From Bolinopsis microptera (taxonomy: Eukaryota; Ctenophora; Tentaculata; Lobata; Bolinopsidae): 64,000 bases of DNA. The position numbers and the translations under genes are program-made. How positions within the stretch are numbered: the stretch's first letter is position 1; each line of letters opens with the position of its first letter. The notes beneath the pieces were generated by a model. The model did no database searches. It had not been told where the DNA came from and saw only the letters and a list, made by a program, of their open reading frames with translations. Location of the stretch: positions 16,895,401-16,959,400 of the forward strand of contig NC_087082.1 in the NCBI RefSeq assembly GCF_026151205.1, written 5' to 3'. Of this stretch, positions 34,176 to 45,043 are shown in pieces.

Positions 34176-34918
34176 TTTAAATGTGCTGTATTTTAAGGGA
34201 AATTTACAGAGTTGTAAGCTCCAGGGTTGATTTTTATCACATGATCGTATTTTTATTCATAATTGTGATCAAGACTAATGAATTGTACCAGATTTGATTT
34301 ATTTCACATCAATAAATTCGTGTGTCTACCTTGTTTAAGTGATATCTATCTATTTTGAAAAGAATTCTACTATTTAGAGCCAGGAACAGGATGAAAAATG
34401 ATGAAAAATTCGAGTGGAATGAGAGACTGTTTGATGCGTTACTCCGTAACAGTCACTCCGTAACAATCCCCAAAATTTTTGAAGCCTCAAATTTTGTATT
34501 CCTTAGGCAATACACACTTTTTCTTGATTAATTATTGAAGGAAAATGTCTGAAAAGTGCCTGGAAGCCGTCAAAATACAACTTTTAAGAATATCTGAGAT
34601 AAAAATTAGGTCAGAATATGGGTGTACCAAAATCTGAAAATTTATCTAGTCACTCCATAACGAAATTTCGACTTTTAATTACTCAAAAACGGATTGATTT
34701 CTCACTATTTTCTTTGGCAGATATGTAAATCGTAGGTTTGAAACGCCTTAGAAACATAATTTAACCAATAATGAACCTGTTTTCTTGGACATTTTTCGGA
34801 AAAAATGGGTAAAATTGTCACACCGTAACATTCTATAGTTTTGAAATATGCCCATTATCAGTTATCAAGGAACGCCCACTTTCTCGCCACGTAGACCACT
34901 TGTAGTTATACTAGTTAG
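34176..34918. other. Intergenic with short repeated phrases
   Basis: Contains four copies of (C)ACTCCGTAAC or CACACCGTAAC spaced over 34437-34830, possibly a degenerate repeat. No gene. Confidence 0.5.
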
Positions 34919-35155
34919 TTTACTAAGTCAAGTCCAGTTTACAACAGTGGGGTACGAGCACACGCCCCGGAGGACATTAGAGGAGGGTATGTATTGGATA
35001 GAGTACCACATCCAGTGGTCCTATTTTCAGAAAACAGAAGACCGGCAAACAGGCGATCAACCACCACTAAGACGAAAGTTCGGAGAACTGAAAGAAGTAT
35101 TTCTACTATTGCAGCCTCTGTTAGAGGATTAGCAATAAAGTCTATCATTTGGTAA
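34919..35155 (+). CDS. Arg/Thr-rich ORF, 78 codons
   Basis: Open after TAG and ending IKSIIW at TAA, without an early ATG. It reads RGGYVLDRVPHPVVLFSENR and then a basic stretch (RRPANRRSTTTKTKVRRTER). A longer overlapping frame (34848-35132) exists; composition favours this one, but either could be a shadow. Unknown function. Confidence 0.3.
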   Translation, partial: FTKSSPVYNSGVRAHAPEDIRGGYVLDRVPHPVVLFSENRRPANRRSTTTKTKVRRTERSISTIAASVRGLAIKSIIW

Positions 35156-35352
35156 ACCAGAGTGGAGACCACCACTTCTCAAGTCATTGGTGAAGAACTT
35201 TATTCGGACAAGCGTGAAATCAGATAGAAAAATTGTTGCAACTTGTCAGATGCTTGTGCAGTATGATAAATCTTTACAGTTACTTTATATAAGGATTTAA
35301 TCAGATTATTGTAATTTATTTCTTTGGTTTTAACAGGAGTGAAGGGACATGA

Positions 35353-35652
35353 TTCAGAACATATTTGAAGTATAGAAGAAGAATTGGAGCCAAGACAGCA
35401 CCAAGACAGCACCAGCCGCCAAATGACCCCACCAAATTCGAAGAAAGAAACCCACATTGTGACGGTAGGGTAAGAAAGTTCTGGAAGAGTGGAAAAGTAA
35501 TTTCTCCTATGTCAGCGTTCAAACCCAGAAAGCGGAAGCGTAATGCGACCGTAGATGACTACCTTGAAGCGGGTAAAAATAACCCCAATGCCCGCTTCAA
35601 GGGTGGCAAAGATATCATCCTGGCCCGGTATGACGTGCTCAACCGGAGCTGA
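35353..35652 (+). CDS. Basic protein exon, MSAFKPRKRKR
   Basis: Open frame after an acceptor TTTTAACAG at 35327-35335; first in-frame ATG at 35509. It contains KFEERNPHCDGRVRKFWKSG, then MSAFKPRKRKRNATVDDYLE and GKNNPNARFKGGKDIILARY. The basic KPRKRKR patch looks like a nuclear-localisation signal. The preceding bases (TTACTTTATATAAGGATTTAATCAG) match the segment copies at 17654 and 23306, linking this ORF to the same element family. Family not recognised. Confidence 0.5.
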   Translation, partial: FRTYLKYRRRIGAKTAPRQHQPPNDPTKFEERNPHCDGRVRKFWKSGKVISPMSAFKPRKRKRNATVDDYLEAGKNNPNARFKGGKDIILARYDVLNRS

Positions 35653-35772
35653 CAATAAAGGCTGCATAAAGATAGAACAGGTCTGACGGGTAATGTCTGG
35701 AAAATAAAAATATCAAACAACATTACCACTATCATAGTAATTTATTTACAGTATGATTAATTCGTGTTTTAA

Positions 35773-35955
35773 ATGCTTAAAAAAGCTGGAAATGGAGAGA
35801 AAGAAAGCAAAAAAATAGTAATCGAGAATAATTCAGATACAAGAACCAGTCACTGGCTAAACAGTGTACCACATTCGGTCCAGTCTTACCTTCAAAGAAC
35901 AAACAGACAAACGGGAGAGGAGTTAGAAGCTAGGATATCGATCAACATGGGCTAA
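35773..35955 (+). CDS. Small charged ORF, 60 residues
   Basis: ATG to TAA, Lys/Glu/Asn/Thr-rich (MLKKAGNGEKESKKIVIENN). It overlaps the start of the larger broken frame that follows. It could be its N-terminal part in another frame, which would imply one more frameshift. Confidence 0.3.
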   Translation: MLKKAGNGEKESKKIVIENNSDTRTSHWLNSVPHSVQSYLQRTNRQTGEELEARISINMG

Positions 35956-36725
35956 ATTCTTCAACTTTAGTCAACTTCGGTCTGAAATCCACAAAATTAG
36001 GGAAATTATCTGTTTGGTCAGAGGCATGTTCTTACGTCGTAACCAAGAAGAGCACCTTATATCTTATCACTAAAAACAATGGAATATTTGAGGTTGGGAA
36101 TTTAAAGTTTGTTATAAGTTCCCTCGAAAACTGTTTTCATATCTATAACGCTGTGGGCTATATATCAAGGGGCACGAAAGCTGCTGATGCTGTTTAAGCT
36201 AATGTCGAAGAAGCAAAGGAAACACTCACAAAGGCGGTCATCTTCTTCAACAGTCTATTAAAGATGAAGAGAATAGTTAATAACAACGTGAAGGCTGTCC
36301 GATCACAGCATGGATGTGTCTACTATCAAACCAATGACTGTTTAAGTTCATCAATAGGCAGTATGAACATCGTTCTTGAACGTCTTAAGCTTCTTAAAGC
36401 TTGCAACTTGCGCCATTTAAAGCCACACACTATCTTTAATGAAGCAATGATCGAACATGCTTTTGGGAAGTCAACCTCCTCAAGATCGGCTTTTAATAAA
36501 AGCATGGCGGAATATGTTGCTAGCAAAAGAAAGAACGAGACTGATGTGTTTTATAAAGTTTGTTAAACTCCTGGATTCAGCAATCCTAATGTGTATCGTA
36601 AACGATATTGTGAACCACCCACAACCAGCTTTTCTATAAGTGAAGTACAGCAAGTGTTGAAATCGGTGAAGCTCGTACCTGAAAAAACCTTCACTTTGAT
36701 GTCTCTATCAAATTGTCTTTATTAA
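35934..36725 (+). pseudogene. 264-codon ORF with two stops, unknown family
   Basis: One frame stays protein-like for 264 codons, broken only by TAA at 36195 and TAA at 36564. Phrases include KLSVWSEACSYVVTKKSTLY, NCFHIYNAVGYISRGTKAAD, QHGCVYYQTNDCLSSSIGS, FNEAMIEHAFGKSTSSRSAF and, after the second stop, RKRYCEPPTTSFSISEVQQV. Two in-frame stops with no frameshift in almost 800 bases points to a recently dead gene, or to suppressed stops. It is one of the longest coding-type tracts in the window. No family recognised; it closes the central cluster. Confidence 0.5.
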
Positions 36726-37452
36726 TTTCTTCGGAGTGGATGAGTACCTGCTCATCCACTAAGATGTTGCAGTGGTAATCAATCCTGCCGTGACATTTTC
36801 TCGTAATTATAGAATCGTTTTTGTTAAGATAAGTGGGATGATTGGCTACATCTGTCCTTCAGTCTGAGGTGAGATATTAGTTATATAATGATCCTATGTG
36901 CCTACAGCCTGCAGATGTACAGGTACACTTGTTTAATACACACAGCATCAATGTGTTCTTAGACAGTTTTGTCGGACATTTGCTCTATCTGCAAAGCTAA
37001 GAACTAAGTTGACAATAATCTATTTTCACTCTTAAATTTATTTCTGTTCAAAACATTTGACAAGAAATTTGCTCGCCGTTTCTGCACGAAAATACTAATC
37101 CGTACTTAAGCACAGCGTTTTTTGCATGAAAATGCTAATTTGTACTTTAGCAGAGTAGACAGAAAAGATTAAGGTTATTTCCATAATTTAATAGGATTTC
37201 CATGATTTAATAGGACGGTTGAAGGACAGATGCAGGGTAAACACTAAACTTCTTTAGCGATCAAAGAGAATAAGGAAACAATCCTTTAAGTTATTTCTAT
37301 ATCTAAATAAATTTGACTGCGTTGTGGGCCATTTCCGTCCAAATTTGTCAGTATTTAACCAAAAACTGTCACAATTTCAGTTATATAATATTGATTTATT
37401 TCCTATTTCGGATAATAATATTAGTTGATCATATTTCTAGTATTCGAGTATT
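36726..37452. other. Intergenic, AT-rich
   Basis: A direct repeat around GCATGAAAATGCTAAT / GCACGAAAATACTAAT at 37082-37160. Otherwise nothing. Confidence 0.5.
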
Positions 37453-37456
37453 ATGT

Positions 37457-37886
37457 TGTTAACGGGTCCTTCTCTTGTATTGTTGGGAACAACGGAAAAC
37501 AACAGTTTAGGAGAAGTGGTTTAAAATAAAACTAAAAACTAACTTTTACAACACAAAACATCTTTATTTATATTACCTCCCGTGCCGATCTTAATAACTA
37601 TTCTGACGTCACACTAATGTTTAGTGCTCGAGCTGACCGAGGTTAAATGAGGCTTTAGTCCACCTGCTATGGTCATGTGACCTAGGTCACATGACTTACA
37701 ACCAATGGAAGGCTACCTCGCCTAGTTGTCAACCAATGGTAAAATTACAGTATATTTTGCACAGCGTTCACTTAAATGCATGGTTGAATGAACTGACCCT
37801 AATGGTCCTAGAAAGGTCACGATCAAGACACCTGTGTCCTGTTCAATATCATCTTAATCATAATTATGCAATCCTATTACCTAACA
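37457..37886 (-). repeat. LTR (3' LTR of the minus-strand element)
   Basis: TG..CA ended. Contains GGTCATGTGACCTAGGTCACATGAC, a palindromic CATGTGACCTAGGTCACATG that could be a factor-binding site. The frame read across it (MTYNQWKATSP...) recurs in the other LTR and is not a gene. Confidence 0.9.
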
Positions 37887-40800
37887 TACCTCCCTTTTTT
37901 AAGATAATTTTATTTATGTTTTGGATGTTTCGTGCTTAAAGAATAAAATTATCAAATGAATCTTTACAACATGTATTTTACAATGCAACAAAAATTTAGT
38001 CTTAATACAACATTTTTCATTAATGAAAACATATCTCTAGAGCTTTTACTTAAAGATAATTTTTAAATTCAAATTTCTAGTAAACATAAATGATTGGCTG
38101 TACTTCCTTTTCGAACTTCTTTTTTTTTTTTCTTTTATTATTGACAATCTGGAAATTGGTAAATGTGTACAGTCAACCATTTTAAAAATATTTCAACTAT
38201 TAATATATCAACATTAATATATCAACAATAATAAAACTCATCTAAAATTCTACTCTCAGTCTCTTTTTGACAATCATTTAAATCAAAGAACTAATTCTGA
38301 GAGTAAGTTAACATAATATCAGTCTAGCTAACATTTTTTTATTATTTTTGTATATACTTATATTAAATCTTTTTTTTCTAATTTTCTTAGTTTTCTTTTG
38401 ATCATAACTGCATTCGCGATTAAAGCTATTTAGTGTTAAACAAAATTTGCGTTATTAGAATTTCACATATTTCAACAATAAATCGATACTGATGCATCGA
38501 TAGAAATCTAACTGCAGGCCCAGGGATGGCCGGCACCAAACACGTGTGGTAATCACTAGGCTGTTTTACGGCTTCTGATTGCCACAACTTGCCAACCCTC
38601 GAACCTGTACATATTTAAATCCAAAATTAATCCTGATTTTTGTTTACTATATGTCATTCCAAGTTAAAGTTGTCTTAATTTCATTAGTTCAACTGTGTAC
38701 TCCGTATTTTTTTGGATTTGATACAAAACCGTATCGAAATTCGATTTTCAAAATTTTTACCACGGATAATAACTACTCCGTGTCTCAGTTTCAACGAACA
38801 TGGTATGGATTAAAATACCTGACTGTAGCACAACCGTTTTGTCTGCACACTCAATTGGTAAAATTTTACAATCTGACATTATTTCACTATTTAGGCAGGC
38901 TTATTTAGCTGAATTTTTAAAACTTAATTTCTGATAGATAACTCGGAATCATATCAATAACGTATTCTAATCCTGGTACACTCACACTCACTTGCACAGT
39001 CACATGTTCATGAGGTAAAACTTACAACACTCTATGGTGTTACATTTAAAAATAAACTCTCAATCTCTAAACTTAAAGGTATGAAGTTCTCAAAACTTGG
39101 CATTACACTGCAACACAAAACATCAGCAACTCCTAAGCCTAAATTCAGGTCGTTCACTTTATCACTAAACAACCACAAGCTGCGATCAGTTATAATGATT
39201 ATAACTTTGCAACTTTGTATAAAATACAACTGGCAGTTTACCATAGTCGGCTAGTCCTAATGTACTAATGGACAAAATTCTGTCCTACCCCTAAGATTCA
39301 CCAAACAAACTGAGACTAGATTTCTGTTTCTACTTTCTAGCTGGGCAGAGTAATTTATTCAGACATAAATTAAATTGCATTAAAATGTCCCGTGCCACTC
39401 GGAAAATATTTGCCCGAAATTCACTTATACTTATTCTTACACTTTCTCACAAAACATATCTCACTCACACTTAGCATTTATTACACGGTCAGTAGTTTAA
39501 GTTCTCAAAACTTGGCATTCGACGGCAAAAAAAATTCTCCACAATAGCTTGCAAGCATATTCTCGGTTGTCAACTTAACAACCACACGCCGTTACACAAT
39601 TCTCACAACAAAAGCGCCAAGTTCCGCTTGTCTTGGCTGTTAGCTTCGCAACCAAGGACAAAGCAAATATTCATGATCATGATCTGTACATAAACTATAA
39701 ACTTCAAACCAAGCAATTTCAACATTGCTATTAGGTCAACCTCCATTAAAATCAAACCGTATCAACGTCAGTCTAATTTATGACGCATACATTATTACAT
39801 TACTCTCAAAAGAGAACTACTACTACGACCTAAAATGCTTTCAAATTCATCCAGCGTGTAAGTGCAATTCCTTACTTTGAATGGTACGATTTAATACTTC
39901 AATGCTCTTACTGAAATACTAGTATCAGTAACTAAGGCTTACTCAACTGAATAATTTTCTGTCTATTATGATATATTATACGATATCGCTATTCCATGAA
40001 CGGCAGAACTTACTAACTCTCCATAAAATAACTTAAAGTTAAAGTCGTCGGTTCGGTCTTTGTGCAAAAAGAAAGTCAGTGCCCTCTCGTCGAGGGAGTC
40101 AGTCAATTGGTCGATCCTTATTTGTCATTTAATGTCATACAATCATCATTGCACAAAATATTGTCAGGTTAATGTTTCAATAGTTTCCTGAGTTATATCA
40201 AATTTCCATGGATGTTACCATGTGAAGCACTTCTAGCCGTCATGTTTACAAGGCCAATATTATAGGTAAACTTATACTCTTATAGTAGGCTACAAGTCAA
40301 TAGCAAGTTGTTACCATAAATAGCAGGACCCGCAAGTAATTCGAACCCATTCGTTTTCGGGATTTACACTAACAGCTGGCTATATTAGTATTATTCATAA
40401 ACTTTTTAAAGCTGTAACAAGCCAACTCAATTGTTGGACCTTATCACTCACTATCAGACCGTCACAGCATGCGGTCACTCGAGAAACACTTATCGATATT
40501 TTTACTGCACATTTCACATACACTTACTGTGTACTTCACTTAAATTCACTGTGCATTTCACTCAAATTTACCGTGTCTTTCACTGTTCATTTCACTTACA
40601 CCAGACACCTACTGTGTATTTCACTTAAATCTACTGTGTCATACTGGAATCTCACTGGAACAAACGATCACACGCCTAGTTCAAAATGCTAAACGACTCT
40701 AGTTTCTAGCTATATGATTTTAAATTTAACTTAGCTCCAAGTCAAGCATCAACATATCATTAACTTGAAATAGCACAATAATACTTGAAAAAAATGACAA

Positions 40801-41678
40801 AAATTTGAGGTTGGGCCATGTTATACGAAAAATTTTCAAGTGATAACCTTAGTTTTTGTTCATTACTAAGTAGACTGTTTCATTAAAATGTTGAACATTA
40901 TGAAACTCGTAAACTTATTATAAAATTTTGTTAAAATTTTAGATAAATCTATTCATGATTTCGTAGCAAAAGTTAAGATTGACAATTTTTTGAAATCTCC
41001 AAAATTTTCTGCTCTCGTGTTGATTTTGATAAAAATTTTTATTATTTCTTCTCAAATAGGCTTTAAAAATTAAAAGGTTTAAAAATATACCTCTTTTCAT
41101 CTCAACTCTTATGTTTGTATCCAGTAGATTAAAGTAGGACTAGATTGTCCGAGTAATCAACCGTTTGTAGTCAGCTTATCCGTTCTCCACACCCCTCTGT
41201 CGCTATTTTCCTATCGTAGGTTGATTTCGCCACTATAGATACCATGGATTGAGTTCCATTTTAAGTTTACAGGATCTTGGGGAAACATCAGATCTGGGTT
41301 ACCTCCCAGCAAGGACTTGATATCTGGGTTACCTCCCAGCACGGACTTGATATCTGGGTTACCTCCCAGCAAGGACTTGATATCTGGGTTACCTCCCAGC
41401 AAGGACTTAATATCTGGGTTACCTCCCAGCAAGGACTTTATCTGGGTTACCTCCCAGCAAGGACTTTATTTGGGTTACCTCCCAGCAAGGACTTTATCTG
41501 GGTTACCTCCCAACAAGGACTTTATCTGGGTTACCTCCCAGCAAGGACTTTTATCTGGAACCAGGATCTCAGTTGTCCGTTGTTATTTTTTCTCCATCAT
41601 TTATTCTGCAGTAAGGCGTAATTGTTGTAGCCTTCAGCAGCAAGATGTCCCAACGTCGGTCGTTATCCTCGTCGCCAA
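37887..41678 (-). other. Non-coding interior of the LTR element
   Basis: AT-rich and full of stops on both strands. Contains decayed CACTGTG(T/C)ATTTCACTTA repeats at 40495-40640 and a 30-base minisatellite at 41294-41556, next to the primer-binding site. Confidence 0.7.
41294..41556. repeat. CTGGGTTACCTCCCAGCAAGGACTT minisatellite
   Basis: Nine units, the first four of 30 bases and the rest of 28-29. Minus-strand reading of the 30-base units gives GGNPDIKSLL repeats; the switch to 28 bases breaks that frame. Each unit has the inverted pair GGGTTACCTCCCAG, which can form small hairpins. Confidence 0.9.
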
Positions 41679-42109
41679 TGTTAACGGGGTGCTTCTCTTG
41701 TAGTTTTGGGAACAACGGAAAACAACAGTTTAGGAGAAGTGGTTTAAAATAAAACTAAAAACTAACTTTTACAACACAAAACATCTTTATTTATATTACC
41801 TCCCGTGCCGATCTTAATAACTATTCTGACGTCACACTAATGTTTAGTGCTCGAGCTGACCGAGGTTAAATGAGGCTTTAGTCCACCTGCTATGGTCATG
41901 TGACCTAGGTCACATGACTTACAACCAATGGAAGGCTACCTCGCCTAGTTGTCAACCAATGGTAAAATTACAGTATATTTTGCACAGCGTTCACTTAAAT
42001 GCATGGTTGAATGAACTGACCCTAATGGTCCTAGAAAGGTCACGATCAAGACACCTGTGTCCTGTTCAATATCATCTTAATAATAATTATGCAATCCTAT
42101 TACCTAACA
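41679..42109 (-). repeat. LTR (5' LTR of the minus-strand element)
   Basis: Partner of 37457-37886 with very few substitutions (for example CATAAT to AATAAT near the end). Confidence 0.9.
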
Positions 42110-42197
42110 ATGTGATATTCACTTGGACTAAATAGGGGTTTTTACACACTATGAACCTATCTATTTCCATCTCAATATAGCATTTCTTAGAAATGAA

Positions 42198-44019
42198 GTG
42201 GGCCTTAAACTGAGGGACGATTTCAAAATGTCAGACCTGAAGGAAACGCTGCAAAAGAGAGAAGTTCTTCGGCTGGCATTAGAAAACGACATGAACAGGA
42301 AGCATCAGAATTCACCCCACAGTTCAAAGTTGAAAGAGATTGTTGTCAAACATGCACTGAAATTCTCTGTTGCATCTACAATCAGCTTTTCTACGTCGAT
42401 CGGGGGCCCAAAAAAGTCAACTATTAAGACATCGTGCCAATGCAACGTGCCTGTACTTCCATACATCGACAAGAAGAACTTATTGTCTCATGTTGACGTT
42501 TTCAAGTCCATACTTGATGACTCGTACGTCAATATAACATATTTATCATTTGATTGTAATATATTAAGGGGGGGGGCCAATGGGTATTTTTTTGTGAAAC
42601 TTGATTTCGAGATAGCAGTTGACCAACAAACTAGGACCAGTGACCGAACTTTTGAGGGGGTCCCGGACCCCAACCGCCAAACGGTGCGCGCAGGGCAGCC
42701 ACGCCCATATTTGGTCCAAATTAGGCCCAATTTAGCCAAATACCCTGTACATGCCCAAAACCCAGGTTTATGGTGCTCTACTTGTAGCTAGTGGTCTCCT
42801 GAACTCGTATATGAAATTTCATCAAGATTGGACAAAAAATGACTGAGTTATGAGCCAAAAACCATATGCCCATATTTGGGCATACGCACCAAATTTGGTA
42901 GATTTCGTCCCATAAATTGGTCAAATATCAATATTTTTGAATGAAACTTACTTTATATGAAAGGTAAGCCTAAACTACATATTCTCTGTAATTTATAGCT
43001 TTATATCTGTTTAAATGTGGATACTAAGGCGAAAAAACCACAAAAAATGAACTAAATTGCCCATATCTCGGTTCGTGATATTCGCGGAATTGATCTCACC
43101 AAAATTGTAACAACTCAATCAGTTTTCAAAATTTTTGCATGAAATTTTTGGAATCGACTCGAAATCGCATTTCGACCTTATTTTAAGAACGGATTTTTGA
43201 TTTAGGCCTCAAAAAAAATTTGGCGGCCAAATTCCAAAATTATATTACAGAAATTCAGAATTTGGCCGCCAAATTTTTTTTGAGGCCTAAATCAAAAATC
43301 CGTTCTTAAAATAAGGTCGAAATACGATTTCGAGTCGATTTCAAAAATTTCATGCAAAAATTTTGAAAACTGATTGAGTTGTTACAATTTTGGTGAGATC
43401 AATTCCGCAAATATCGCGAACCGAGATATGGGCAATTTAGTTCATTTTTTGTGGTTTTTTCGCCTTAGTATCCACATTTAAACAGATATAAAGCTATAAC
43501 TTACAGAGAATATGTAGTTTAGGCTTACCTTTCATATAAAGTAAGTCTCATCCAAAAATATTGATATTTGACCAATTTATGGGACGAAATCTACCAAATT
43601 TGGTGCGTATGCCCAAATATGGGCATATGGTTTTTGGCTCATAACTCAGTCATTTTTTGTCCAATCTTGATGAAATTTCATATACGAGTTCAGGAGACCA
43701 CTAGCTACAAGTAGAGCACCATAAACCTGGGTTTTGGGCATGTTCAGGGTATTTGGCTAAATTGGGCCTAATTTGGACCAAATATGGGCGTGGCTGCCCT
43801 GCGCGCACCGTTTGGCGGTTGGGGTCCGGGACCCCCTCAAAAGTTCGGTCACTGGTCCTAGTTTGTTGGTCAACTACTATCTCGAAATCAAGTTTCACAA
43901 AAAAATACCCATTGACCCCCCCCCCCCCCTTAAAAAGCAATAATTACGTATATTCGGGTCTCAAGATTTCAACCGGAACCTTGTGTGTTTACTTACTGTG
44001 TGTCCAACCAAATAAATAA
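42198..44019 (+). pseudogene. Unknown ORF interrupted by a palindromic element
   Basis: The first part, 42198-42567, reads MGLKLRDDFKMSDLKETLQK, then VVKHALKFSVASTISFSTSI and a Cys/Pro motif KTSCQCNVPVLPYIDKKN, and stops being gene-like at TTAA 42564. The frame resumes exactly after the second TTAA (43930-43933) as KSNNYVYSGLKISTG and ends at TAA 44017. Counting one TTAA, the two parts are in phase. The host protein would be about 150 residues; its family is unknown. Its 5' side is only 85 bases from the LTR element, so upstream exons may have been displaced. Confidence 0.5.
42564..43933. mobile_element. 1.36-kb fold-back element with TTAA ends
   Basis: Near-perfect palindrome: arms 42568-43235 and 43258-43929 (about 670 bases each) around a 22-base centre. 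Ends are G9 and C14 runs next to TTAA on both sides, the target preferred by piggyBac-type transposases. The arms differ at few positions. Both arms encode the same non-gene frame (LDFEIAVDQQTRTSDRTFEG), read from opposite strands. No transposase is inside, so this is a non-autonomous element. A transcript across it would form a long double-stranded RNA. Confidence 0.85.
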
Positions 44020-44033
44020 AAAGCAATAACTGA

Positions 44034-44910
44034 ACTCTAAGTGATACAGACAAACTGTAAATAAAAACGAATTCTGTTTTGCTTACATAATACATTTATG
44101 ATCATAAATTAAAGCAGTTTATTACCATTATCATTCTTTGTATGTTATCAGCAGCTTTTTATCGACAAAGTGGTTTGCTAGTTTTTTGCAGTACATCTCA
44201 CTCATCTACATCTACATAAATATTATACACATCTATAATCTATATACCTATTATTTCTTCAGAAAAGTCCGCAGCTGGGCTTAAGTAGCGAAACCAAAAC
44301 TAGGTTTCATGTTGTTAGAAATACCTATAATTTAAGTGCATCAACAGGACGGAGGCAGGAACAAGGGTTTGGTTTTCCAATCAACTCTTGAAGGTGATAA
44401 GCCGCTACATTTAAACATTCATGACAACCATCAAAATCGAGTCTCATTGATGGCATCAATGCAAGACAGCACGAACTTCAACGACCAGTTTAAAAATTTA
44501 CTAAAGAAGTTTCTGTTCTGCTTTGTGTTAACTACGTATTGTATTTTTATTCTTTAACTGTCCAGAATATGACCTCTTTCATTTCTTTTTATCTTTTCGT
44601 CTTTTTACATTATTGTTTTATTCATTTTTCTTCTTTGTATCTTTGCCAATATTTTCTTTTCTTTCATTTCATTTTTCTTTGCAATCTCAATATTTTATTT
44701 TTTCCACTTAATTTTCTTTCATTTCTTATTCTGTTTTTCTTGTTTTGAAGTCTCAATAACAACATTAACAATATCTTCTTTTTTATTTCAATGCAACTTA
44801 ATTTCGACATTACAATAACTCTCAAAAACTATGTCAGTACAAGCTTTCATATCAGATGCTGCGGATTACGATACAGCAGCAGCCAGCAGAGTTTGACAGT
44901 ATCCAAGTGG
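44034..44910. other. Intergenic with pyrimidine-rich repeat
   Basis: 44640-44755 repeats the T-rich sequence of 30990-31100 almost exactly (ATTTTTTCCACTTAATTTTC, TTGTTTTGAAGTCTCAATAA). This suggests a dispersed element end shared by both places. No gene. Confidence 0.55.
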
Positions 44911-45043
44911 CCCGACATGTTTTCGCGAACAGGAGTTTCCGAACAGGTGTGTTAGGGTTAACCCTAACCCTAACCTTAACCCTAACCCTAACCCTGTCCG
45001 AAAACACTTGTTCGGGAACACCTGTTCGCGAACACATGTCGGG
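44911..45043. mobile_element. 133-bp palindrome with telomeric repeats in its centre
   Basis: Ends CCCGACATGT(T)TTCGCGAACAGG and CCTGTTCGCGAACACATGTCGGG are inverted copies, and matching continues inward (TTCCGAACAGGTGT with ACACTTGTTCGGGAA). The centre, 44952-44995, is TTAGGGTTAACCCTAACCCTAACC... with one CCTTAA variant. This is the animal telomere unit. No flanking duplication was certain. Likely a MITE. Confidence 0.75.

Larger units (their letters stand above)
37453..42113 (-). mobile_element. Non-autonomous LTR retrotransposon, Gypsy-like, minus strand
   Basis: Two LTRs of about 430 bases (37457-37886 and 41679-42109), both beginning TGTTA and ending TAACA, flank 3.8 kb. Target duplication ATGT at 37453-37456 and 42110-42113. 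Read on the minus strand, the base pairs after the LTR at 41679 are TTGGCGACGAGGATAACGAC, the TGGCGACGAGGAT primer-binding type of Mag/Gypsy elements. Before the other LTR is the purine tract AAAAAAGGGAGGTA. LTRs differ at only a handful of positions, so the insertion is young. The interior has no gag or pol frame on either strand: it must be mobilised in trans, like a LARD, or be a decayed copy. Confidence 0.85.

Noticed and set aside
37691-37939. ORF MTYNQWKATSP in both LTRs
   Set aside because: It lies in LTR sequence, antisense to the element, and is duplicated only because LTRs are paired.
41211-41703. GGNPDIKS and related repeat proteins on both strands
   Set aside because: Readings of a 28-30-base minisatellite inside a non-coding LTR element.
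42568-42791. Frame LDFEIAVDQQTRTSDRTFEG in both palindrome arms
   Set aside because: Appears on opposite strands because the arms are inverted copies; it has no start, no motif and ends inside non-coding repeat.
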